Shown: positions 11,951-22,200 of the stretch, piece after piece
Position numbering within the stretch: the stretch's first letter is position 1
Layout of the letters: every line of letters begins with the position of its first letter
Source of the DNA: Hymenopus coronatus
Taxonomy: Eukaryota; Arthropoda; Insecta; Mantodea; Hymenopodidae
NCBI GenBank assembly: GCA_030762935.1
Contig: CM060900.1
Location: forward strand, 439,207,259 to 439,271,258
Direction of reading: 5' to 3'
Length of the DNA stretch: 64,000 nucleotides
Position numbers and translations under genes: made by a program
The notes under the pieces: model-generated
Database searches by the model: none
Told to the model about the DNA's origin: nothing
What the model saw: only the letters and a program-made list of their open reading frames with translations

Positions 11951-12510
11951 AAAAGAAAAGGAAATGAAACGAAAGACCTAGTTTTCATTCCAGGAAAGTT
12001 TTAAGAAGTTTAAAACTGAAACCAAAAAGAAGGAATATTTCGGAACGGCTAACTATACTAAAAACTATATGACAAATTGTTTGCTGCAAGTAGAACTACC
12101 AGACCCAATTCCTCTCTGTGAGACGAACATCTCTTCCTGCAAGAAAATTTTAAGTCCTGGCACATGTGTACTACCAGACCCAATACGTTTATTTGGTCAC
12201 GTAATAATAAGTACACTGTGTAATACCAACACGTACGTTTTTATTAAACATTTATCTGTATTCTTAATAATGTTTGTCCTATGTGACAGTCAGAATTAGG
12301 ATTCTATCATATGCTTTTCTGGACACTTAATTATAACACCGTGTAACATCCATGCGTACTTTTTAATATGCTTATCCTTGCGCATAATAATTAACCACGA
12401 AATAGTAATTTCAGCCACAAGTCTCTCGCTCTGGGTAACTCACTTGGTTAGGCACTGGCCTTCTGATCTCGTAGGATGCGGGCTCAAACCCGGCTCATTT
12501 TTTACGTTAT

Positions 12511-13356
12511 GTACAATGTAGAGAAATATTTTATTGTATTTCACCCAAAAGTTCCATGTCGAGATTTCACCGGAAATACTTGTTTTGGGTCGACCTGAAT
12601 CAAAAAAAAAAGAAAAAGGTCCGTGTGCATGCATGTGTGTATGTGTCTTTGGACAGCATAGCTCAGAAACGAAAAGGCCGGTAAATACCAAACTTCGTAT
12701 TTAAGTTCAGTATATTCCAAGATTGCAACACGAAGATTTTCGAGAAAATCCCCGACCCCCCAACTATCCTTTACATGGAACAATTTTGGCAAATTTTGAT
12801 TTTCTCCCAAATGGCTCTAACGATTTTGATTAAAATATCGTAAATTAAAGATATTTACCTGACAAATAAAATATATATCTTGAATTTCCTGAGAATAGCC
12901 TCTGAAGACTACTTTATTCTGGATGCATTTTACTGAATTTTGCATAACTGGCAAACCGTAAGAGATCGACAGAAACTTACTCCACAAAAAATGTAGATCA
13001 GGATAAAACACATAATTTATGTCATATGCATTTTTTTCGTAGAGTTGGTCGCTTTTGAGATATTCATTGTTTTTGGTTTCAGCTTTGAAAAACTTATACT
13101 TTTCTCATACAGTAATTTGTCAACTCCTGTCCATATAAACAAAGGAACTTCAGTCACATAACAACCAGCTTTTGACTGTCACTTTAACCTATGGTACTCC
13201 CTTATTTCGCCTCTACTTACAAGGAAGCAAGTAATAAGACTATTTCTGCTAATTTTTTCTCGATGAGAGTGAAGTAAATTGAAGCATAAGCTTTTTAACA
13301 ATGATTCGTTGCAGAGATGTAGAGAAAGTCATGTGAATGGAACACAAAAGAGAAGT
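12511..13356 (-). repeat. R1 repeat copy in the core (near complete)
   Basis: Reverse orientation of the R1 repeat. It runs from the TAGAGAAA/ACCCAAAA end at 12515 through the GTGTGTAT microsatellite, TTTCGTTTCTGAGC (reverse), the purine-rich block and the CCTCTGAAG/ACGGTTTGCC block, to the terminus TAGAGAAAGTCATGTGAATGG at about 13330. R1 encodes no recognisable protein. A degraded opposite-orientation R1 piece follows at about 13430-13730. Confidence 0.75.
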
Positions 13357-13834
13357 TGATACGGTACATTCATTTGGCTTTCTGTGTAAAATTATCGTTT
13401 ATTAGTGGCGATACCAACAAATCGTTTGAAGGTTTATTTTTCTATCTGCTTCATTTTAATCGAGACAAACCTCTGGACATATTATTATTAGCTCAAATGT
13501 TATTTCATATTTCCTCATAGTTGAAAAGGAAATGACGGAATACACTAGACCAAAGCGAAGATCGCAATATGATTGCTTTGAAATTCGCTTCTCTTTGCAT
13601 GGCCACATGTTAAAATGTTAGGATCTATCTTCTGTGTTATGTATTGTAAAACTGAAACTAACAAGGAATATCTTGAAAACTGTTAACTTCACACAATAAT
13701 ATATGCCTGACATTGTGTATTATCTTGCTCTATTTTTCTCTGTAATAATTTTGATTAACAAAATAACTTGGGGGGGATGCACAAAGATGTATATATGGGG
13801 TTGGAGAGGAACTCAATGATAAAATGTAATTTAT

Positions 13835-14520
13835 ATGTGTATAGTGGGGAGTTCATATGGGGATGGTGAGGGCAGTGTATAGTGGGGAGTTTATATGGGG
13901 ATGGTGAGGGCTGTGTATAGTATGGAGTTCATATGGGGATGGTGAGGGCTGTGTATAGTGGGGAGTTTATATGGGGATGGTGAGGGCTGTGTATAGTATG
14001 GAGTTCATATGGGGATGGTGAGGGCTGTGTATAGTGTGGAGTTCATATGGGGATGGTGAGTGCTGTGTATAGTGTGGAGTTTATATGGGGATGGTGAGGG
14101 CTGTGTATAGTGTGGAGTTTATATGGGGATGGTGAGGGCTGTGTATAGTATGGAGTTCATATGGGGATGGTGAGGGCTGTGTATAGTGGGGAGTTTATAT
14201 GGGAATGGTGAGGGCTGTGTATAGTGTGGAGTTTATATGGGGATGGTGAGGTCCTGTGTATGGTGTGGAGTTCATATGGGGATGATGAGGGATGTGTATA
14301 GTGTGGAGTTTATATGGGGATGGTGAGGGATGTGTATAGTGGGGAGTTTATATGGGGATGGTGAGGGATATGTATAGAGGGGAGTTTATATGGGGATGGT
14401 GAGGGATGTGTATAGTGGGCAGACTATATGGGGATGGTGAGGGATGTGTATAGTGGGGAGTTTATATGGGGATGGTGAGGGATATGATAGTGGGGAGTTT
14501 ATATGGGGATGCAGAGGAAA
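13835..14520 (+). repeat. 38-bp minisatellite, ~18 copies
   Basis: The tandem unit is GTGTATAGTGGGGAGTTTAT + ATGGGGATGGTGAGGGCT (38 bases). Copies vary mainly at TGGGG/TGTGG/TATGG, at TTTAT/TTCAT and at the unit end (GGGCT in the first two-thirds, GGGA in the last third). The array ends about 30 bases from the stop codon of the transposase gene at 14552. Confidence 0.95.
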
Positions 14521-14551
14521 TTATATGGGAATGAAGTTGTGAATATGTATT

Positions 14552-15709
14552 TTAATTCGGGAAACAGATGTGGCATAAACAATTGTCCAGGTCTGGTGAC
14601 ATTGCAATTTTGCCCACACCTGGATAGGCGGTGGCGATATCCTGGAGCAATGCCTCAAACCGCTGGGTATGGTTTTGTAGGTGATTAAGTTTGTTCTCTC
14701 TGTACATAAACACTCCAATGTAACTGGATGCATGCTCGATGCTTGTGCATGTTGCCAGGACACCTTTTAAAGATCTCCATGACCTTTCTTTGTTTTGGGT
14801 ATGATACCGCAAGGGTCTCATATTGGGGGCTGGCGCAGGCCATACCCATTGCCTATCCAGACATTCAGGATTAAAGTCCTCTTCTGGTACCCAGAAAGGA
14901 TCCATATTTCTCGGTGGGTTTACAAACTGACGTTTGTGGTTGACGGTGCCATGGCCTGTGAAAACAGCATTGCAGGCTCTGTATGCCCTCCATTCGTCTG
15001 TGATTACAAAACTTTCGTAGGCAATGTACTTCTGCATAATGGGCAGCAGAGCATCCGTTGAGCGATTTGGCACAAGGAGTGCAAAACGTAATTTCGTTGT
15101 GCGACTTATCCCACCGACTAACCAATAATGCCGCCACATTACCTGTCGTCCAACATTGTATTTTCTTTTGAACAGATGAGTTTCATCCACTTCCACGATG
15201 TCGTTGGGACCACCTAGTTGTTGGAAATCGTGCCAGGCGATTTTGGTGGCCACATCCCGGAAGTATCTGCTCCATGCTACAGCGTTATCTTGTGCCACTC
15301 CCAATTCTTCCTGGATGTAGGACAAAGTACACTGCCGCATCCATAAAAATGCGAACTGAATAATTATGTCGCTGCGCAATTCGGCATTAAAACGCACACG
15401 TTGCAAAAAGGTGTTATTTGTCGCCTCTAAACGGTGGCCGTTGGAGCATTTAAATCTCCAGCCGAGACCACGATTAGCCGATGCAACTGTGTGCATCTGC
15501 AAATTACACCGAGGACACCTGCGACCTCGGTTGGCACGACGGTTTTGCATTTCTGCATCCCTGTCCGGAACAGTTCCATAAAGCAGAAAAAACTCCAAAC
15601 CTTTTCGGTTTGCTTCCCTTTTCTCTTCATCTGTAATGCAGTACCCAAAATGGGCACTTAGCAATCTGTAAGTTAACCTGCCAGTTTGCATGAGTTCGCG
15701 GGCGTTCAT
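14552..15709 (-). CDS. IS1595/ISXO2-family (Merlin-like) DDE transposase
   Basis: Predicted to cut and join the ends of the transposon. The frame opens further upstream, but the first ATG is at 15709, giving 385 residues. A polypyrimidine stretch and CAG just before the ATG could be a 3' splice site for a 5' UTR intron. An N-terminal zinc ribbon is visible (C65-P-R-C68 … C88-x3-H92). The catalytic core follows: IVEVDETHLF (D175), VITDEWRAY (D238) and HTQNKERSWRSLK (E308), in line with the DDE core of this family. The usual FV-x-P segment (QFVNPPR) is followed by about 35 extra residues rich in W and P before HTQN, so D238 to E308 is 69 residues instead of the usual mid-thirties. The C-terminus ends with a CxxC pair. 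There are no stops or frameshifts. GC appears near 50 per cent against about a third in the flanks. I am confident of the family; activity and the Merlin label are inference. Confidence 0.85.
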   Translation of the reverse strand: MNARELMQTGRLTYRLLSAHFGYCITDEEKREANRKGLEFFLLYGTVPDRDAEMQNRRANRGRRCPRCNLQMHTVASANRGLGWRFKCSNGHRLEATNNTFLQRVRFNAELRSDIIIQFAFLWMRQCTLSYIQEELGVAQDNAVAWSRYFRDVATKIAWHDFQQLGGPNDIVEVDETHLFKRKYNVGRQVMWRHYWLVGGISRTTKLRFALLVPNRSTDALLPIMQKYIAYESFVITDEWRAYRACNAVFTGHGTVNHKRQFVNPPRNMDPFWVPEEDFNPECLDRQWVWPAPAPNMRPLRYHTQNKERSWRSLKGVLATCTSIEHASSYIGVFMYRENKLNHLQNHTQRFEALLQDIATAYPGVGKIAMSPDLDNCLCHICFPN

Positions 15710-16130
15710 CCTGAATGCAAGTTGTAGGCAGAATGAATTGCAGTGCAATCCCCAATGCTAAATGCGCCGAAAATACAAGTTTTCCCGCTAATGGCAAATC
15801 GTCAGATATCATTGTTAAGCAACTCCTCGAGGTAGCGGTGTGGGGAAGGGAGAGGTGTAGTGTTAAGCAGAGGAGACCAAAATTACCTACCTGGATTTAG
15901 TTATGCAAGCTAAGAGGGAAAATCCAAAAACTGCTCTACATTTTCACATAATATGTGTATGTAAATGCATAAATAAAAGTAACATGATCAATAAAAAGAG
16001 TAAACCTACATCATTCTTGAGAAACAAATCAATTGTTATGTTTCTGTTTGTTGAAAGCGTGAATTCATTCATAATCACATAAATGTAATATTAAGCCCGC
16101 GATTCGTCCCATAAAAATGGGGGGTCCCCC
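15710..16130. other. 5' flank of transposase gene
   Basis: The first ~150 bases keep the higher GC of the gene (probable 5' UTR). The rest is AT-rich and shows nothing recognisable. No TATA box is convincing. Confidence 0.4.
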
Positions 16131-16135
16131 TTTTT

Positions 16136-16635
16136 ACTTTCTCTATACGCACTATGTACACACAGTGTATAGAGAAGGTATTGCACTCCACTCAGAAATT
16201 CGATACCGAGATTTCACTGGAAATATACGTTTTAGGGTCCCCTGTATAAAAAAAAATATATATTCACAAAAAGTCCGTGTGTGTGTCCGAGTGCCCATGT
16301 GTCTATGACCACAGTAACTCAAAAACGAAAAGTCGGTAAAATACCAAACTTGGTATTTAAGTTTAGTATCTTCCAGGGATGCGACACAGATTTTGAGAAA
16401 AATCCCCCCACCCGCAACTACCCTTTACATGGAACTTTTTTCGAAAATTTTGATTTTCTCAAAAATGGCTCTAACAATTTTGATTAAAATAGCGTAAATT
16501 AAAGATATTTATATACCAAATAAAATGTATGTCTTGAATTTTCTGGGAATAACCTCTAAAGACTACTTTATTCTGGATGAATTTCACGAACTTTTGCATA
16601 ACTCCTAAACCGTATCTAGTCACAATGTATTATTT
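16136..16635 (-). repeat. R1 repeat copy, truncated, with terminal hairpin
   Basis: Reverse-oriented R1 from TTTACTTTCTCTATAC to the CCTAAACCGTA block, where it stops. The terminus contains a short perfect hairpin: CTATACGCACTATG … CACAGTGTATAG at about 16142-16170. Confidence 0.7.
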
Positions 16636-16794
16636 CTCTAATTTCGTCCAATCAAATTTAACTCGTACGTAATTAATGGTTGCAAACTAAATATGTCAAG
16701 CATGTGATAATTCTTATCTGCAGCTTTCGTCGATATGTACATAATTCCAAGATGTGCAGCCTTAACAGAATTCTAATTTCATTATTAGCAAGCA

Positions 16795-16850
16795 TGCTAA
16801 TATGGTTTTTTAATGTTTCATTTGTATAGCCCCTTTAACTTCAAAGGATA
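16795..16850 (-). repeat. SINE-E tail fragment
   Basis: Contains GTTTCATTTGTATAGCCCCTTTAACTTC, matching the 3' tail of the SINE at 42850 (TTTCATTTATATAGCCCCC) and the sequence hit by the mariner at 29875. Only about 40 bases are preserved. Confidence 0.5.
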
Positions 16851-16865
16851 ATTATTACGCTAGGG

Positions 16866-17985
16866 TTGACAGTACTATTTATACTTTACAAACATCATTG
16901 CTCTGTCACTCGCTTATATCAAAGCATAGGATCACTAAAATCACTTGCAAGACAAATTTTTAAGATTGACATGGCCAGTGAGCAGGTAATTGTAGGGGGA
17001 GACCTAAATCTTCCGCGAGTTAACTGGACGGGTGACGTGAGGGGTGGGGAATTGCAGGCTATTTGCTAATGACCTTGTTTTGGAAGGTGGCCTTGTTCAA
17101 ACTGTAAAAACTCCAACCAGAGAAGGGGCGGTTTTGGACATATTTCCTGTAAAGCCAGAAGAATCTGTACTAGAATGCGAGGTTTTTCCAGATATAAGCG
17201 ACCATAACTGCGTATTACTTAAAATAGAAGGAATACGTGCCAAGTTTCACACGGATGAAATGAGACACTTTTACCAATATTACAAAGGAGACATTCCGAG
17301 GCTGCAAATAATCTTAAACGAAAAATATTCGCTGTGGTCCCAATCTGGAAGCTCGTTAGAAGAAATATAGCAACATCTTAAAACAATTGTTATGGAAGCA
17401 ACATATAAACTTATACCCCGTAAAAGTGTAATGGTTACCATGCTGACTTCATATACCCAAGGTCGCGGGTTCAAACCCGGCGGAGGACGATGGATTTTTT
17501 CGGGCGTAAAAATCCATAGCATGGCTTCCTTCGGAAGGGAAGTAAAGCCGTGGGTCCCGTGTCGTAGATTTACGGCACATAAAAGAACCTCAAGCCTGAT
17601 AAGAGAGGCCTCTGAGCAAAATTAAGCGATCTTTCACGGCCAATATAGAATGGGACGCTGAGAACCAACGCAGTTAAAGAGCGTCCATAAATAACACGCC
17701 ATTTCCATTTTACCCCGTAAAATGCTAAATGAAAGCCCTGACCCGGAATACTACAATAAAATAGTAAAACGGCTAAAGAAACAAGTCAGAAGAGCATATA
17801 GTTCACGAAAAATTAATAATTATCACGCAAATAAATTCCGAGTTTTGTCAAACTTCTACTGGAAAAGATTATGTATTGTACAATTGTACATTGTATTATT
17901 ACATTGATAGCGCTGCCACCGGGCCACGCCCTAAGTGAAATAAAGTATCTAACTATCTATCTATCCATCTATATCTATATTATAA
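16866..17985 (+). pseudogene. LINE fragment: endonuclease part and 3' end
   Basis: A second, different non-LTR element on the plus strand. GGDLNLPRVNWTGD (about 17000-17035) and FPDISDHNCVLL (about 17185-17220) are the GDxN and SDH motifs of the AP-like endonuclease. After a SINE insertion the frame resumes at 17723 (MLNESPDPEYYN, KKQVRRAYSS). It then drops, with loss of the whole RT, to a short 3' end reading GCCTAAG-like CGCCCTAAGTGAAATAAAGT and a (CTAT)n tail to about 17965. It is thus internally deleted as well as 5' truncated. Confidence 0.75.
17426..17710 (+). repeat. tRNA-derived SINE, family C, with 12-bp target duplication
   Basis: The head carries a B box GGTTCAAACCC at about 17468-17478. 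The body has GGAAGGGAAGTAAAGCCGTG and the tail ATAGAATGGGACGCTGAGAA. It is flanked by TACCCCGTAAAA at 17414-17425 and 17711-17722. Removing it restores the LINE frame across the joint. A diverged copy is at 31375-31660, and reversed tail fragments are built into the foldback arms. Confidence 0.85.
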
Positions 17986-18235
17986 AACATAATAAGAGAA
18001 ACTGGCTGCTGGTATTTCTTTCCAGTTTGGATGGGCATTGATAATGTTATATTTTCTCAAAATTACGGCGGCATTCTGTATTAAAGAGCCCATGATTGCG
18101 TGCACTGAATAGGAAAACCAATGAAAGAATAGCAGACGGAAGTACTTTTACTTTCTCTAACACGTATGTAGGAATGATGAACAATGTAGGAAGAGAAAGT
18201 ATTGGATTCCACTCAAAACTTCGATAGTACCGAGA
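17986..18235. repeat. Core edge with short R1 fragment
   Basis: 18140-18235 is an R1 terminus in reverse (TTTACTTTCTCTAACACG … GAGAAAGTATTGGATTCCAC), cut off where the right arm starts. No gene is seen in the rest. Confidence 0.55.
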
Positions 18236-18829
18236 ATTTACATAACGTAAAAAATGAGCCGGGTTTGAGCCCGCGTCCTACGAGATCAGAAGGCCAGTGC
18301 CTAACCAAGTGAGTTACCCAGAGCGAGAGACTTGTGGCTGAAATTACTATTTCGTGGTTAATTAATTATTATGCGCAAGGATAAGCATATTAAAAAGTAC
18401 GCATGGATGTTACACGGTGTTATAATTAAGTGTCCAGAAAAGCATATGATAGAATCCTAATTCTGACTGTCACATAGGACAAACATTATTAAGAATACAG
18501 ATAAACGTTTAATAAAAACGTACGTGTTGGTATTACACAGTGTACTTATTATTACGTGACCAAATAAACGTATTGGGTCTGGTAGTACACATGCGCCAGG
18601 ACTTAAAATTTTCTTGCAGGAAGAGATGTTCGTCTCACAGAGAGGAATTGGGTCTGGTAGTTCTACTTGCAGCAAACAATTTGTCATATAGTTTTTAGTA
18701 TAGTTAGCCGTTCCGAAATATTCCTTCTTTTTGGTTTCAGTTTTAAACTTCTTAAAACTTTCCTGGAATGAAAACTAGGTCTTTCGTTTCATTTCCTTTT
18801 CTTTTTTTCTTATTGGATTAACACGTCTT

Positions 18830-19075
18830 TTAAACTGATTGGTCATACCGGACGATAAATGAACTCAATGAACTCAAATGATCTTGGGGTTCATGGAGCT
18901 TAAAATTGCTCGACATTCGTCTTCTTCTCAGGATAAGGGAAGACCCAGAAAAAAGAAAAAAAAACCCTTATACGGGTAACTTAACCCTAAGCGAGATTCG
19001 AACTCGCGACCTGTTGATGTGAGGCAGACACGCTTCCACCACACCAGCCATGCGGGCCTCATCTCTTTTGTTTTG
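18830..19075 (-). repeat. tRNA-derived SINE, family A (right arm, inner)
   Basis: Mirror of the copy at 11697-11950, with the same B box in reverse (GAGATTCGAACTC near 18993). The T-run is interrupted by a G here, unlike in the left-arm copy. Confidence 0.75.
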
Positions 19076-20744
19076 CTCCTTGTCATGTAAATAGAACACA
19101 ATGCCAATTGTTTCATATAGCGCTTCCCTTCTAATTGCAAGTAATGAGCATTTCTGCTAATGCCAATCTTGTTTAACACGATGTGGATAAAATAATATGT
19201 TGTAAGAATAGTTTGCACAACAGACAGAGAAAGTCATGTGAATAGAACACATTGATTGTTCCTATAGAATGGGACGCTGAGAACCACAGCAATTAAAATG
19301 TCCATTAATAAAGCTCAGTTTAATTTAATTTTATTTCCAAAGATACACGACGAGTTTTAGAAATATCCTCACCTCGTACTACCCTTCCCATTGATACTTT
19401 TTAGAAACGTTATATTTTCTAAAAACGGCTGGACCGATTTTGATTAAAATCCTGTGCATTAAATATGTTTATGTGTCAAATATGTACGTAACTTTTAGAA
19501 ATGTTACATTTTCTATCAACGGCTGGACCGATTTTTATTAAAATTCCGTGCATTAAATATGTTTATGTGGCAAATAAAATGTACGTTATTTTTAATATGT
19601 ACATAACTTTTAGAAATGTTGCATATGTGGCAAATAAAATGTACGTAACTTTTAGAAATGTTACATTTTCTATCAATGGCTGCACCGATTTTGATTAAAA
19701 TCCCGTGCATTAAATATGTTTATGTGGCAAATAAAATGTACGTAATGCATGTGTAGGGGTTATTCCTCCCCCCCCACTTCTACCACCTCTCCACTCCTCA
19801 AACTATACATAGACGGCTGGCTCGGCCGTGCGCATGTAAAAGAACTTAGAAATCGTGCGGAAACCAGTAGTCCAAGTACTGAACTTAAATATGAAGCTTG
19901 GTATTTACCGGACTTTTTCGTTTCTGAGCTATGTTGTCCACAGACACACACATATGCGTGCGCACACTGACCTTTTATCAAAAATGCTTTTTTGGATTCA
20001 GGTCGACCCAAAACATGTATTTCTGGTGAAATCTCGACGTGGAATTTTTGGGTGGAATACAATACAATATTCCTCTACATTGTACATAACGTAAAAAATG
20101 AGCCGGGTTTGAGCCCGCATCCTACGAGATCAGAAGGCCAGTGCCTAACCAACTGAGTTACCCAGAGCGAGAGACTTGTGGCTGAAATTACTATTTTGTG
20201 GTTAATTAATTATTAAGCACAAGGATAAGCATATTAAAAAGTACACATGGATGTTACACGGTGTTATAATTAAGTGTCCAGAAAAGCATATGATACAATC
20301 CTTATTCTGACTGTCACATAGCACAAAAATTATTAAGAATACAGATAAACGTTTAATAAAAACATACGTGTTGGTATTACACAGTGTACTTATTATTATG
20401 TGACCAAATAAACGTATTGGGTCTGGTAGTACGCATGCGCCAGGACTTTAAAATTTTCTTGCAAGAAGAGATGGTCGTCTCACAGAGAGGAATCGGGTCT
20501 GGTAGTACGCATGCGCCAGGACTTTAAAATTTTCTTGCAGGAAGAGATGGTCGTCTCACAGAGAGGAATTGGGTTTGGTAGTTCTACTAGCAGCAAACAA
20601 TTTGTCATACAGTTTTTAGTATAGTTAGCCGTTCCGAAATATTCCTTCTTTTTGGTTTCAGTTTTAAACTTCTTAAAACTTTCCTGGAATGAAAACTAGG
20701 TCTTTCATTTCATCTCCTTTTCTTTTTTTCTTATTGGATTAACA

Positions 20745-20990
20745 CGTCTTTTAAACTGATGGGTCATACCGGACGATGAATGAACTTGGTGAAATGAGCT
20801 CAAATGATCTTGGGGTCTATGGAGCTTAAAATTACTCGACATTCATCTTCTTCTCGGGATAAGGGAAAACCCAGGGAAAAAAAAAAACCTTTATCCGGGT
20901 AACTTAACCCTAAGCGAGATTCGAACTCGCGACCTGTTGATGTGAGGCAGACACGCTTCCACCACACCAGCCATGCGGGCCTCATCTCTT
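20745..20990 (-). repeat. tRNA-derived SINE, family A (right arm, outer)
   Basis: Mirror of the copy at 9297-9545, with the same head, B box and short T-run in reverse. Confidence 0.75.
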
Positions 20991-21607
20991 TTGTTTTGCT
21001 CCTTGTCATGTAAATAGAACACAATGCCAATTGTTTCATATAGCGCTTCCCTTCTAATTGCAAGTAATGAGAATTTCTGCTAATGCTAATCTTGTTTAAC
21101 ACGATGTGGATAAAATAATAATATGTTGTAAGAAAAGTTTGCACAACAGACAGAGAAAGTCATGTGAATAGAACACATTGATTGTTCCTATAGAATGGGA
21201 CGCTGAGAACCACAGCAATTAAACAGTGTCCATTAATAAAGCTCAGTTTAACTTAAGTTTATTTCCAAAGATACACGACGATTTTTAGAAATATCCTCAC
21301 CTCATACTACTCTTCCCATTGATACTTTTTTCTAAAAACGGCTGGACCGATTTTGATCAAAATCCTGTGCATTAAATATGTTTATGTGGCAAATAAAATG
21401 TGCGTAATTTTTAGAAATGTTACATTTTCTAACAACGGCTGGGCTGACTTTGATTAAAATCCTGTGCATTGCGCGTGTAGGGGTTATTCCTTTTCCCCAC
21501 TTCTACCTCCTCCCCACTCCTCAAACCACAACATAGACGGCTGGCTCGGCCGTGCGCATGTAAAAGAACTTAGAAATCATGCGGGACCCAGTAGTCCAAG
21601 TCCTACC

Positions 21608-21615
21608 CATTATTT
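21608..21615. repeat. Target-site duplication, right copy (CATTATTT)
   Basis: Identical to 8668-8675. It starts at the first base after the inverted terminus CCTACC. Confidence 0.9.
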
Positions 21616-22150
21616 TACATAATTTACCAGGGGAGAAGTCAATGTTCCAGTCTCCTATTATTACAATATCTTTAGCAGGTTGCAAATTATCTAGAATGGC
21701 ACCTAGACTTGTTATTAATATGTTAATGTCACTTTCTGGTGCCCTATAAATACAAATAATAACTATGTTATGTTTGGTTACTTCTATTACACTGGCCTCA
21801 AAGTGTGATTCTATGCTTTCAGCTCTTATTTTTGGTATCTCCCTAGCTTCTAAATTTACTTTAGTTGTTATGCACGAACCACCATGTTTTTTTCTAGATC
21901 TACAGTAATGTGAAGCAAGTTTATAATTATCAAAACTTAGGGATTGTATTTCATTACTATCCAGCCAGTGTTCCGTAAGGCAAATTATATCAGGATCAAT
22001 TTCACCTGAATCAAGCAAGACTTCAAACAATAGTTTCTTATTTCTAAAGCTCTGTACATTTTGATGGAAAATCCTGATTGTATTTTCCACTGTCATAAGC
22101 TTGGCTTTTTTACTTTTCACACTTTGAAGAATCTGTCTGCTACTTACCAC
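21616..22150 (-). pseudogene. LINE ORF2 endonuclease, N-terminal half
   Basis: The first M of this frame is at 22150. It shows HQNVQSFRNKK (the QN motif), then ICLTEHWL (catalytic glutamate), then HGGSCI, IICIYRAP and VIIGDWNIDF (GDxN motif). This is the usual order of the AP-like endonuclease of LINE ORF2. The true protein sequence stops at 21616, where the 12.9-kb element entered; anything further left in the same frame is transposon sequence. Taken with 8371-8675, all endonuclease blocks are present, with SNH in place of SDH at the last. Confidence 0.9.
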
Positions 22151-22200
22151 CTCAGAACTATTGTGTAGTGATCTGGCTATATCACCATCTGAACTATCAG

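Larger units (their letters stand above)
8676..12510 (+). repeat. Left inverted arm of the 12.9-kb element
   Basis: This arm consists of a truncated unit (8676-10195) followed by a longer copy of the same unit (10196-12510) in the same orientation. Each unit has, in order: a GC-rich leader with CGCACGATTTC and GCACGGCCGAGCCAGCC, ~97-bp R1-like subrepeats, a SINE-C tail fragment in reverse, an R1 terminal fragment (TTCACATGACTTTCTCTG), a family A SINE, another R1 piece and a tRNA-like head. The right arm is the reverse complement. The left arm alone has the stretch around 10770-11100 repeated at 11125-11465. Confidence 0.8.
8676..21607. mobile_element. 12.9-kb foldback transposon with Merlin-like transposase
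   Basis: A discrete insertion bounded by an 8-bp direct duplication (CATTATTT). The termini are inverted: the left end starts GGTAGGACTTGGACTACTGG, and the right end is its reverse complement. The inverted arms run over about 8676-12510 and 18236-21607. The core (12511-18235) carries R1 repeats, a minisatellite, a 385-codon IS1595/ISXO2-type DDE transposase, a second LINE fragment and a SINE. An 8- to 9-bp duplication is what Merlin-superfamily elements make, although hAT elements also make 8 bp. I infer that the internal transposase, or a relative, moved the unit. The arms differ by substitutions and by a ~350-bp duplication present only on the left, so they are not a simple assembly mirror artefact. 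Confidence 0.8.
18236..21607 (-). repeat. Right inverted arm of the 12.9-kb element
   Basis: Reverse complement of the left arm, in mirrored order: long unit (18236 to about 20095) then truncated unit (20096-21607). It contains family A SINEs (18830-19075 and 20745-20990, minus), tRNA-like heads (18255-18331 and 20097-20176, minus) and the ~97-bp subrepeat array (19420-19745). It is about 460 bases shorter than the left arm. Confidence 0.8.

Noticed and set aside
13835..14520. Regular spaced repeats that might be a CRISPR array
   Set aside because: Units are directly adjacent without unique spacers, and the window is eukaryotic.
15710..15748. A longer transposase start upstream of 15709
   Set aside because: The extension begins with TTG, not ATG, and adds a peptide with no family support; a CAG splice acceptor lies just before the ATG.
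8676..21607. Inverted arms as an assembly artefact
   Set aside because: The arms differ in length, in a duplication and in scattered bases, and the outer junctions have a precise 8-bp duplication in a LINE. Long reads are still the decisive test.
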